Assembly: GCA_014904845.1 (NCBI GenBank)
Contig: MU119266.1
Span: 62,001 to 126,000 of the forward strand
DNA length: 64,000 nt
Reading direction: 5' to 3'
DNA from: Acephala macrosclerotiorum
Lineage: Eukaryota > Ascomycota > Leotiomycetes > Helotiales > Mollisiaceae
Numbering within the stretch: the stretch's first letter is position 1; each line of letters starts with the position of its first letter. Of the stretch, positions 44,066 through 54,165 are shown in pieces. The notes under the pieces are model-generated. The model searched no databases and was not told the origin of the DNA. It was given only the letters and a program-made list of their open reading frames with translations. The position numbers and the translations under genes are program-made.

Positions 44066-44879
44066 GCACAATCCTGTGCTACAAATACGAACGTTGCCAA
44101 GTCGTCTGCAGGGAGAAGTTAAGCCACAGCGTTGGACCCTGCTCGAAGTCCTCGAGCTCGTAAGACTACACGAGATCGTTGTGTTGAGACATAACAAAGC
44201 CAGCGGCAACAGGTAAGACGTCATATAAGGAACTGCCGGACGGTGGACTTAAGGTTGTTATATCAGCCTAGGCAGTGATTGAGCCGCACGGCGGTGGGTT
44301 GTTTGCTTATTGTACAGCCATTGGGACCCTGTCCCTTCATCCCTACGAGGCAGATCAATAGATGGACACGTTACAGACGAATTATTTCCAACGTGGATTC
44401 GAAATGTGAGCTTACTCCATACTTGACTCTGAGACCAGTATGAGTTACCATTTTCATGCAGATGTTTCACTCCCTCGAGCGATAACGGAAGGTGTGATGT
44501 TTCCCTACACAACTTTGTGACACCTTCCTTCGCCGCATCTCAACTGCCTCATTAAACAACAAGTCCTCTTTCCTAGTCTCAAATGCATGTTTTCACCATG
44601 ATTCGCATGCGATGTAATGTTGGTTTCGTATTCCGATTGTTCTGCGCGGGTTTGAGCTACACTAGCCTCGCTCGTGTTGGAATGTGGGACAGGTAGTAAG
44701 ACATTTGTGATGCATAAGAATCAAACGCTGTTTCTGAGACCATCGTGTCTTTCTCTGCGCTTTTAAAGGTCTCTCTTTCAACTCAAATAATTATATCTTC
44801 CAACAAGACAGCCGCTTCCCCGCGCTACAAGTGTTTTCAGAGCAGCTTTCAGGCTCCTAGGATATCATAACCCGATAAA
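44066..44879. other. Intergenic, no gene seen
   Basis: PWP2 3' flank. Short frames only. The last ~120 bases may be the promoter of the spherulin-like gene. Confidence 0.45.
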
Positions 44880-45713
44880 ATGGTTGCTATCTTCAGTTCT
44901 AACGCATATCCTCCCTTTTACATCTATCCCAGTCCCAACACTTGGCAGCCCCTTTATACCAATCTTGCTATATACCCAAATATGACTTTCAACCTAGTTA
45001 TCAACCCTGTTTCAAGGCCTAGCAATACGATATACCCGGATACTATCTACATTGCTAGCATTACTAAACTTCGTAGGACACTTCAACCCCACTAAATCAC
45101 AACAGTAACTAACACTTCACACAGACACCTATCCAAACGCTAACCTTCTAGGCTACGCCCACAACACATCCGCAACTCGAAGCCTAACAAATGTCGAAAG
45201 TGACTTGAAGCAATACGCAAACTAGGCCAAATACACAGCATCGAACATTAACATGCACAGGGTCTTCTTTGATGAAGCGCCCAGTGATTATTCAACCAAA
45301 GCATACAATTACATGTCAAGTGCTGCTACTTGTGCGAAATCCCTGTGAGCCAGCCCATTTCAATTCCCCACGCCCTATGCTCCGATCCTAATCTCGATTA
45401 TAGCTTTCTCACCACCAAATTCAATCCGGGCGTCCCACCCGCAACCAAATACTACTCACTAGCAACCTACATAGTGGCATTCGAAGGTTACGCCTCAGCA
45501 TTCACCACCACTCCCATCACTCAAATCCCATCCCAGTATCGCGAACAAGCAGTGTTCATACTACATGACTTGAATGCTACGACGATGAATCAGGGAAATG
45601 CGATGAAGGAGTTGAAGATTTATGGGGTGGGTGGTATATTTTTAACTGCGGTGGAGTATTATAGGTTTAGTGGGCTTTGGGGACAGTTTGTGAGAGCTGT
45701 TGCTGGTGGGTAG
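44880..45713 (+). pseudogene. Spherulin-4-like gene with one internal stop
   Basis: Three exons (44880-45072, 45125-45344, 45404-45713) keep frame and give a ~240-residue spherulin-4 (spherulation-specific family 4) protein. Landmarks are FYIYPSPNTWQPLYTNLA, FNLVINPVSRPSN, LLGYAH..SATRSL, VFFDEAPSDYSTKAYNYM and FNPGVPPATKYYSLATY. A single in-frame TAG sits where the family has Trp (QYAN*AKY, about 45225), and NPVSGP reads NPVSRP; both fit G-to-A transitions. No signal peptide is seen. Spherulin-4 domains occur in secreted fungal carbohydrate-active proteins. The rest is intact, so inactivation looks recent, unless the stop is an assembly error. Confidence 0.75.
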
Positions 45714-46000
45714 GAGATAGAGTGGGTATTTTAGAAGAGAGGGGCTTCGTGGGTGAAGGGAGAGGCTTGTTCAAGAGAGGGGCTGAGTCCTGTAAGAGGT
45801 GGGAATTTGAGCGATACTGGTTTAGAATTTGGGGATGCACATTACACTACTATATTATTCATTTAATGGCAAATTTGAATTTTAAAAAAGTATAGACGAA
45901 AGATAGATCTAATGCCCGGTTGCATATTATTTCACAGAAGAATCATTTCCGTAACCGCATAATTCCTCGCTTCAACTCCCTAATCAGACCTCCCGAGACG

Positions 46001-47022
46001 CTACTTATTTGCTATCTCTACTAGCTCATCTATCATATGATCCCTCTGTCCTATGAAAATCGACATATGTCCCTCCCCAGAAATTAGATGCTTCCTAAGC
46101 TTATCTTGAGGCAGATGCTCCGCAAGCCACTCACCGTGTGCATACGGCACCATCTTATCCTCCGTCCCCTGATATAACAGCACAGGTACCTTGATCTCGC
46201 CAAATTCAAAACCCCATGACGTGATACAAGCCAGGTCATCGTCGACCCAGCCGTCACAGCCGATGCGGAGAGCCTCACGGAACAAATCAACGGTGTACTG
46301 CCCCATTTCGGGATCATCGGTCATGGCCTGCTTATCCACTTCCGGGAGAAGAGAGTCCAGAGCTTCTGTGAGCCCGGCAACGTCTGCTTCCAGCAATTCC
46401 TGGCGCTGATCACCGCAAAACTTTTGGAGCTCTTCTTCGCCTTTTAGGGCAGCGTGGAATTCTTGGATATCTGTCACGGCAGGAGTTAGAAGACCTTTGG
46501 GGGTATTAGGATAGTTGGTCAAATTTTGAACTTACTGTCTTCACCTTGGCCAGCGAGGAAGTCTAGGCCTTCGGCGTCATATGGAGCTGGACCAGCAACG
46601 GATAGCGCGGCGATACAGCCTGGTAATCGCGCTGCACAAGCCAATGCATGCGGGCCTATGTTACAAGATCAGTGTTCACTCTCTAATCCAATTTGAGTTC
46701 AGGCAACAAGGAAATTGAACCCACCACCGCCACTCCAACCTCCCACGAGACACCGTTCGATACCCAAATGTTTATTCACGGCTTGTATATCCGCTACCGC
46801 ATCAACGACACGTCTTCCTTTGTTCCGTGAGGAGCCACCATATCCGGCTCGTGACAGCGAGATAACTTTAACTCCTTTCTTCTTGCAGGCTGCAACAAGA
46901 CTTGGGACGGGGAGGTATGCTCCAGGCGTCCCGTGGATCCAGACGAGGGGGAATCCGTTTAAGTCGCCGGAGACGAGATATTCGACGATGCGCCCTTCTG
47001 GGAGGTGTAATTGCTGAGCCAT
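46001..47022 (-). CDS. Alpha/beta hydrolase
   Basis: Three exons (46725-47022, 46536-46655, 46001-46470) give 295 residues from [11 protein letters not shown]; an in-frame ATG 90 bp upstream is possible. Oxyanion region [15 protein letters not shown] and nucleophile elbow GGWSGGGPHALA (Ser in GxSxG). Acid region [19 protein letters not shown] and catalytic His in [10 protein letters not shown] complete the triad. The middle helical part would form the lid. The nucleophile is followed by [12 protein letters not shown] after the first intron, as in proline-iminopeptidase-like hydrolases. Substrate unknown. Confidence 0.85.
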
Positions 47023-47402
47023 TGGAGATGTTGCAGTGGTGGTGGAGGATGATTGATGTGGATAGAAGCTCAGGAAAGTGGGTGGTGGGGTAGACTTTAG
47101 GGGATTTCCCAAGCGAGCTTATTGTACCTAATTAGGCAGGTGGGGTGGGTAGAACGAAAGCCCTCGCAATATAAAAGTCAGCACCTCAACCTTGAGCGGT
47201 ATTTCGTTCAAGGTCGATCATGATGTAAACAGGAGAGGGGAGAAGGGAAGAGGGAGACACAGAGGATAATTTTAGGGGTATTGGTTTAGACTTTGAGAAG
47301 TGGATGTCGAGGTATGGACACGGTTCAGCAAGGACATACACAAGGAATAATGGAAAGAAGACACGTCGCACGCAAAGTCTGCCAAGTTGAACTCCTTACT
47401 AC
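47023..47402. other. Intergenic with a copy of the HET-associated repeat
   Basis: Upstream flank of the hydrolase and 3' side of the truncated HET gene. It holds the repeat copy at 47182-47232 and no gene. Confidence 0.45.
47182..47232. repeat. Copy of a ~55-bp dispersed repeat
   Basis: Contains ggtatttcgttcaaggtcgatcatgatgtaaacag, near-identical in its core to the copy at 52205 (ggtatttcgttcggtatcga...). It lies downstream of the truncated HET gene. Confidence 0.5.
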
Positions 47403-49045
47403 TCATACAATAGTCACTTCTTCAACCTTATACTTCCCCTCCTTCCAAGCCTCAATCGCCTCCCCACTCATAAACCCACTCAAATAGCAAGGAGCAACAA
47501 GACGACGACATTCTTCCTCTCCCTCTTCTTTCCTCATCAAAAAAGGCGTTCGTCCCCCAAAAAGGACCCATATCTCGTCATCAACTCTGATACCACAAGT
47601 CTGTACCGCCAATCCCATACGTCCCGTTGAAGTGATGAAGATCTGGATATTAAGCAAAATTAGATCTATATGTACGGTTGCAGGATTCACATAAGCATCC
47701 CGCCTTTCCGCATCTTCTCTTCCTTCCATGTAATAAGATGGGACAGGTGAGAGCCCACGCCAGGTCGAGTATCTATCTCCGAGCGTAGCTATCTCGCCTT
47801 CGCCAAATTTGTACCTTCTCTGACCACGGAATAAGACGTCTGCGAAGTCGTCCCAGAGGTGGGGATGTGACGGAAGATATCCTGTCCCAAAATGCTGCTC
47901 GATCTGAATCTCCAAACCTCTGATCATGAAGATCCTCTGAGGATCAAGACTATGTCTTCCAACTATCTCGCGGGCTTTTGAAACTTCTGCATCCCTGGTA
48001 GCATTGCGCTTCGGGTTCAAGAGTACGCCGATATTACCGATCAACAATCCTGAGAGATGAAGGCGTTGAAAGTCATTCGAGATTCGTGGCTCGCATCCGA
48101 CGCTTGCAGAAGCAGCATAACTTGTCCATCCATCTAAGGGAGCTATATGATCCACGTAGATAGCTCCAAGGTATAGAATCGTATCTATGTGATGATAATT
48201 TAAACCACATTCAAGGTTTGAAACCCAGGCAGGAAGACCGTCCGCTATTGAGAAGTTGCAATAATTCAGAACATCAAGATCTTCGCTTTTCTCTATTTGT
48301 GACCAGGTCCAATCGACATATACGTCTCGCATTGAAGCCGAATAATCTACTTTTTGGCAGTCTCCTGTACGGGTTATTCCGAGAAGACCGAACAGTCGAT
48401 CTCGTGGGTCGGTGCATTCGATGGGTTCAAGATCGTAAAGCATGCCTTGAAGGCCTCTCCTAATGTTCAACCTGTGACTTTCGTACATCAGTACCTTCCC
48501 TGGTTGAACGTCACCCAAGATATTTCTCAATTTCCCAGTTGGTAGTGCAAACAGTACAGAATTCACGATGCGACATGCGCATGAAAGGTCGTCCCACAAA
48601 ATTGAACATCGTCCACAGAGGACAATAGCGCTCTTAGATTTGAATAGCTCTTGGAGGACCCATAATCGTCTGAACCAAGGTCTGGAAAGAAGTCTGCGGA
48701 TGCTTGACCAGTCTCTATTGCTCACTGCCAAGAACGTTTCTGTCAATGTTCGTATGCTCAACTCTGGGTTCGACTTTCGGTAGTCTATTATCCGGTGAAC
48801 GAGATCAACTACTTTGAGTGTGCTTTGCTCCGTTCCCTTCTCCAGAGACTCAAAGCCCCAGATGTGCTCTTTGAATTTGAGTAGATCATCGCCCGATTCA
48901 TAATAACGTCCTAGCCATATGATGACGATCCTCGCACCGGCATAGATGTCTCCCATTCTCTGAACTTGATGGTTTCGCTCTTTTACATCGCTTTGGTTGA
49001 TACAAACTCTATCGATACGAACGAACGAACGTCAAATCCTCGGCT
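47403..49045 (-). pseudogene. 5'-truncated HET-domain gene
   Basis: The open frame runs 517 codons from an ATG at 48956. Coding resemblance begins upstream at IDRVCINQSDVKERNHQVQ, the second HET block, directly after a copy of the short repeat (49000-49045). The first HET block (Y.ALSY.WG) is absent upstream, so the domain is cut in half. What remains is typical: MGDIYAGARIVIIWLGR, PWFRRLWVLQELFKSK, DPRDRLFGLLGITR and a C terminus YLSGFMSGEAIEAW. Intact HET proteins trigger incompatibility cell death. This one lacks the N-terminal half of the domain, and no normal start codon precedes it. Confidence 0.7.
49000..49045 (-). repeat. Inverted copy of the dispersed repeat at the HET breakpoint
   Basis: On the minus strand it reads gaggatttgacgttcg(ttcg)2 then tatcgatagagtttgtat, aligning to gaggtatttcgttcg tatcgatagagatata of the 52205 copy with a small TTCG expansion. 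It abuts the truncated HET coding sequence. Confidence 0.45.
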
Positions 49046-49467
49046 CGCTTAACTTTATGACTGGTTCGCACTACTTCCTTCCCTCTTGAATGACAATCAA
49101 ATAAAGAATCGCTTCGGAGCTTCTTCCTCCATAGCTTCTGTCTGCATCTTCATCATGAACGGGGCCACCCAAATTCAACACTGCTTGGTAAAACGGTCAT
49201 TACTCTTTGATCTGTTATTTCTATATGCCTTTACCTACAATCATCTTTTCAGCTTTGCAGAAATTCTGTCGGAGAGGAGACTAGAGTAGTACTTTTATAT
49301 AATGAGCTCGGATTGGTGCTAAGGCAAGCCAAAGTTAAGAGCGGGAGGGCGAGCGCGAAGGGGCATAATAGGTTAAAGACTATTAATAAGCGCTAAGGGG
49401 AGCAGAGTTGAGTAGAACGGAAGAGCAATTGGAGGAGGCAAGCCAAGGCAAGAGACTTTACTATTTA
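49046..49467. other. Short gap between two HET genes
   Basis: No first HET block or other gene found. Purine-rich on the right side. Probable 5' remnant space of the truncated HET gene. Confidence 0.4.
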
Positions 49468-51551
49468 TTATCGTAACCAAAGTTCCTCCCATATTCCTAT
49501 ATCATCACCTACGTGAGGATTTTCATGTCCCATTTTCTGTTGTCTGCGAACCCGACGAGATGCGTAAGGTTTATTAATATCACCAGACATCATGATTCCT
49601 TCGACATATGCTTCACCCACTAGTAAATAGTGTCCTTGTGATGAATCATCTTTTCTCAGGATAAAAGAATGACTGCCACCTGCTAAAACCCAGACATGGT
49701 CCCCGGGCAGGAGCATCTTCGTGCCTATTCCCATGAAACCATCATTTGTGATGAAAAAATTGCCGCATTCAGTTGCCCTTTCCAGGTGGCTGAAGAGCAG
49801 TTGGAGGTCGATCCCCGAATCCTCCGATAAATTAAGGCATTTTTCCAAAAACTCTTCGGAGCAATAGGCCAAATTTTGTCGATCCATCGCTGCTAGATGA
49901 GGATCGGCTGGCTCGTAAATGCTAGAAAAAGAGCGACCTTGTATTGACTTATCCTCGTAAGGAATTGTGTTGTGTAACAAAGTACGCCAATAGGCACGCT
50001 TTAACTTGCTTCCATCGATATAATGATCTTTGTGGTTATTCGTAGTCTCTTCGCCTGCTATTGATGATAGCTGGATGTGCTCTTGGAAGTCATCTGAGTT
50101 AATTTTCTTTCGAGTCTGAGAAGTCCGCTGAAAAATTCATATACTCCAGCTAATTCCCGCCATTCTCGTGTCATATGCCACCATTGCTTGAAATTCTCTG
50201 GCCTTGGGTATTCATAATGGCGACTGCTGCTGATAGTATCTATCATGACACCTTGGAGTCCTAGACTGCAATCATCATCACGCGTAGCCACTTCGCATGG
50301 AGCGCCACTCGAAGCATCAAAAAGCTCCTCCCTGACTTCGCGAAATGGAGCACCTGACCACCCGTGGTTGGTCCCTGGTTTGGCTTTCCAATCAGGAACC
50401 CATGATGGTAGCATTGCCGCGTACGGGGACTCGGCGAGCATTGGTACCTGAGCTTGGCTAAGAAGATAGAGATTGTTGCTCGATCGAATGATATGGATAG
50501 CTGTGCGTCGGTACATACACACCACGTCTTCATCATATCTTGGATTTAATTCAAGACCAACTAGATCAGGAACTAGTCCAAGTAGAGCGTAGAGTTTATC
50601 AAGAGGGACGGAGGCGTCGTGGTAGCGGTAGCGGACGATGTAAATAGCAAATTCTCGGAATGCCTTCGTTTTGCTCATTTCTGGAAGTACGTTATGACTA
50701 TTATCCTCTGGAGCTCCTTCGCGGTTCTTAATAGATGTTCGGTATTGTGTAGCTTGGCTACGGCTCTGCTCGCGTAAATCGTAGACGGTATGTGGCGATG
50801 GAATATATGGTTGTGTCAAAGCAACTGCCGTAAGACGAAATACTGGATTTTCGAGCCTTTCCAAGGACCGCAGAAGGAAATGTTGTACTATGGCAAGCTC
50901 GCTCAACAGGCGGTCAAAACTGATCCACGCACTACCGAGCTGCACAAAGATATCTGAAGCAAGAGCGACTTCTTGTAGTACCCAGAGTCTTCGCCACCAC
51001 GGGAAGCGCCGCATTCTCCAGGAGTATAAGATAGTCTGGTTAATGCCATCTACCCCTTCTTCTGTTAGAGCGGACAAGAGGCTCCTTGGTCCCACTAAGA
51101 ACTTTTGAATGAATCCAGCCATTCCATCGTCGGGGACCCCGATCCACACCACTACGTGACAGGCCACGCTGTATACATACTTCATGAGTTGTATCTGGTG
51201 TTCACGTTCGCGTAGAGCATCAGCCCAGCCATTTTGATTGATTGACAAAGCATCGATCCACATGATCCTAGTTCGATCTTCGTACCTCAAATAGCGAAGT
51301 GCTGTGACAAGGTTCCTACGAACAAGCCATCTATGGCCCTCGAGGAGTATTTCATCATTATCGTTAGGATCACCCCAATTCCACGAGAGAGCTTCGTAAA
51401 TAGGTTCATCACAAAGCTTAACAACTTCCAGCCGACATCTTATTGGCATTGACCTTTCAGTAGCTGGCTCGAGTAAAACGAGGCGAACCTCACGATCCTT
51501 CTTCTGCAAGGGTCGGTATATCGCATTTACCACCTCTTTGGAATTCTGCAT
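49468..51551 (-). CDS. HET-domain protein, probably frameshifted near 50100
   Basis: The first 480 or so codons from 51551 form a full HET domain: YEALSWNWGDPND, MWIDALSINQNGWADALRER, WWRRLWVLQEVALAS, then LDKLYALLGLVPDL and MLPSWVPDWKAK. The frame then closes at 50058, but the correct C-terminal frame continues from about 50110 (DDFQEHIQLSSIAGEE, AYWRTLLHN, PGDHVWVLAGGSHSFILRK, HYLLVGEAYVEGIMMSGD) to 49468. The only GT...AG segment that could join them is 29 bases, too short for a normal intron, so a small indel is more likely. If translated as is, the protein lacks the C-terminal ~170 residues but keeps the HET domain. Confidence 0.75.
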
Positions 51552-52173
51552 CGATGCGGATAGTTCAATAGCTGCGGCGCTGACCGGGAAATTGGAGAAT
51601 GGCGTTGCAGACGTGCGCGAAAGCCGAAGTGGAACGAGAAGGAGAAGTTGAGTCTTCCAAACTTAGACTCAGCCCCTTCGTCTTTGATAGATAACGCCAG
51701 ATGAGATGTGTAGAATAGGATAAAGCCGTGCGGCGTAAGGGAGGATGAATCTGATGAATATATATCGCTGGGTGTGGATGCTGATGAGGACGAAAAATAT
51801 GGCGAGGCTGCTGCCTCTCAACGTACTCCATGTGATGGGATGAATTCTATTGGTGGAGCTGGTTGGATTAGGATTGGTTATTTGCACCGCCCCCGACATC
51901 AGGCGACCCCAGCTGGTGCTAGCTTGGGCTGAAACGTTAGGCGCACATCGCTGCTTATGAAAGTAGAGGATGGGGTGCCAATGATAAAAACAGCGTCGAT
52001 ATCGATGCCAGTATCAAGAATAACGTTTGTAGCTTTGGGCAAGAGTGCGAAAAATCTCCATTCAGGATCTAGACAATAAACTTGCCTTCACTTTGAAACT
52101 CTTACTTTGTGGATTTGATGCGCAGTTTAGCCACGTCACGAGTTAGGACCACTAGAGTCGATTTAGCGGTCCC
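51552..52173. other. Intergenic between HET genes
   Basis: Promoter side of the HET gene at 51551. No missing C-terminal half of the next HET fragment was found here. Confidence 0.45.
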
Positions 52174-52587
52174 CTAAAGCGCAAAACGAAACCCCCCAGA
52201 AAACAGAGGTTCAAACCTCAAGTTTCCGAGGTATTTCGTTCGGTATCGATAGAGATATAAGCAGATGGCATCTATCCAGAGAACCCTGGGAGGCGAATCG
52301 AGCTCGAAATTGCGAAGGTTCTCCAGAGCGGCGCAAAGATTGATTGTGACGTGGAATATCTTGCCATCGAGAAATATTGGCGTCGTGATTGTAGGATCTC
52401 CCCAAACATATGACAATGCCTCGTAGTTAGGCTCGTCGTCGAGAGAGGCATAGACGACGCTGCACCTGACAGGCTCATCATCTGCTCCAGGCTCAAGAGC
52501 CACAAGTCGGATGCTAGAATCCCCAGTTAAAGACACATGCTCAAAATGAGAACCGGGTTTAGCAGAGCTGGCTTGACTCATCTTCAT
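52174..52587 (-). pseudogene. 3'-truncated HET-domain gene (N-terminal part only)
   Basis: The frame starts MKMSQASSAKPGSHFEHVSL, has the leader typical of HET proteins (IRLVALEPGADDEPVRC) and the first block YEALSYVWGDPTITTPIFL, and reaches PPRVLWIDAIC of the second block. Exactly there similarity stops and a copy of the dispersed repeat begins. The last ~30 codons are read from repeat DNA. The rest of the gene is missing. The break falls at the same codons where the HET gene at 47.4-49.0 kb is cut on its other side. Confidence 0.72.
52205..52260. repeat. Dispersed repeat copy at a HET breakpoint
   Basis: Reads gaggttcaaacctcaagttt, then ccgaggtatttcgttcggt and atcgatagagatata. It begins with the hairpin gagg-ttcaaa-cctc. 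Related copies at 20176, 47182 and (inverted) 49000. Confidence 0.55.
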
Positions 52588-54165
52588 AGAGATTCAGACG
52601 ACAAGTAGGTTGAAAGCGAAAGGAGGAACGACTTCGCTGACACAGAAAACACAAAATAAGGCTGAGACAACAACTCACCACACGTGCATCGCTTCGACTC
52701 AGCCACAAATCATATGCAACTTCAACCAAATCCAGTACTGCGTGGCTGCCGCATGAGACGTGACCTATCACACGTCTTACATTGTCTCACTAATTGAACT
52801 ATCGGGCAGCCATAAGTGGACGTTGTTCAAGCTTCTTGCTCTACACCCTCTACACCGGTTCACTACTGAGCGACACTCGTACGATATTTAGAAGTCAAAC
52901 TTAGGAAAATCCTCTACCTCAAAATCCAGGACTAACTTTGGTGCAGCTACAGAATGATTGACTTCTGTTTTCACTCCGTCGCAGATTCGGCTTACGAATC
53001 TTGCGTTTAAGTATGGAGTGGCTCGACATAATAAATTGAGCAACTTGAAATCCAATCACTTTTCAATTAAAACCTCCTCGATGTACCCCGCCTTTGAAAC
53101 ACAAGACCCAACGCTTTGAACCTCCCTGCCTTGTAGGGACTCTGCCAATGGCTGGGCTAAGCTATAATCCTACATTTGATAAAGTGCTAGTCTTGGCTGG
53201 CTATCGTCCTCGTCAAGATGAAGTGGCCCGAGGAAATTCAAGCAAGGCTAGGAGAACGAAAACACTTGGACTTGACCGAATCTCAACTCCAACGCGCAGA
53301 TTTACCACACTAAAATATTCTTCCAACTTTGCAGGGAGCTTTCTAAAGCTGGGCTGGTGTTCGATGCTACGCATAACAAATATTCATGATCTTGGCTAGC
53401 CACCGTTCTCGACGAGCCAAAGTAGTAGAAGGAGATCTAAGCAAGGCCAGGAAAATGAACACATTGGTAGAGCCAAAATCTTCGCATCTTCACATTCACC
53501 ATGCATGAATATTCACAAGAACGATACAGCCTGGATGCGAATGCGATGATCTATTCGCCTACAATTTAAGCTTTGTTGAAAATATCAAGTGTCGTACTCC
53601 AACAGTCCCGTATCCCTGTCGTTTCCAGAACGAACGAATGTTTTCTATCAATAACACTCACCCACTTATTCTCTAGAAATATATGCCATGAATCCAAGCT
53701 ATTAAATCATGTATCATTAAACTCCAGCAAACTACCATCCCGAAACAATTAATCAAATCAATCATGCAAAGCAACAGTGAATCAAGTACGCTAAATGCAT
53801 TCATTCCTCATCTCATCTCAAAAGCAACAAAACGTCCATCCAACAATGCAAGGTATCTTAGCTGTATACTACTTAACGTTCAAGAACCGAACCGAAATGA
53901 ACGGAGCAAATAGGAATCCAAGAAAGACCGCCCGCCAATCTATCGAGAGTCCAACATATGCTTTGCTTGTACTGTGCTTTTTTCTCTTGCTCGATACTTC
54001 GAGTCTTTCTGTGCTTATATGCAAGATTATATGTCGCTGTGTACAACATCCCTCATCCCTCATCAACCCCTCCGACATTCCTCCCTTTCTTCATAACTGT
54101 TTCATTATCCAACACGTCCAACAGTCATTCGTTTGCTCGTCAAGAGATTGAGAAAGAGGGTAAAC
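52588..54165. other. Gene-free gap of 1.6 kb
   Basis: Frames are short and without motifs. A diverged direct repeat is visible around 53160-53240 and 53380-53450 (cttggctggctatcgtcctcg / cttggctagccaccgttctcg), probably a small local duplication. Confidence 0.45.

Noticed and set aside
52205..52222. gaggttcaaacctc as the T-arm/B-box of a tRNA or SINE
   Set aside because: No A box, acceptor stem or anticodon arm found in the expected spacing; kept only as part of a short repeat.
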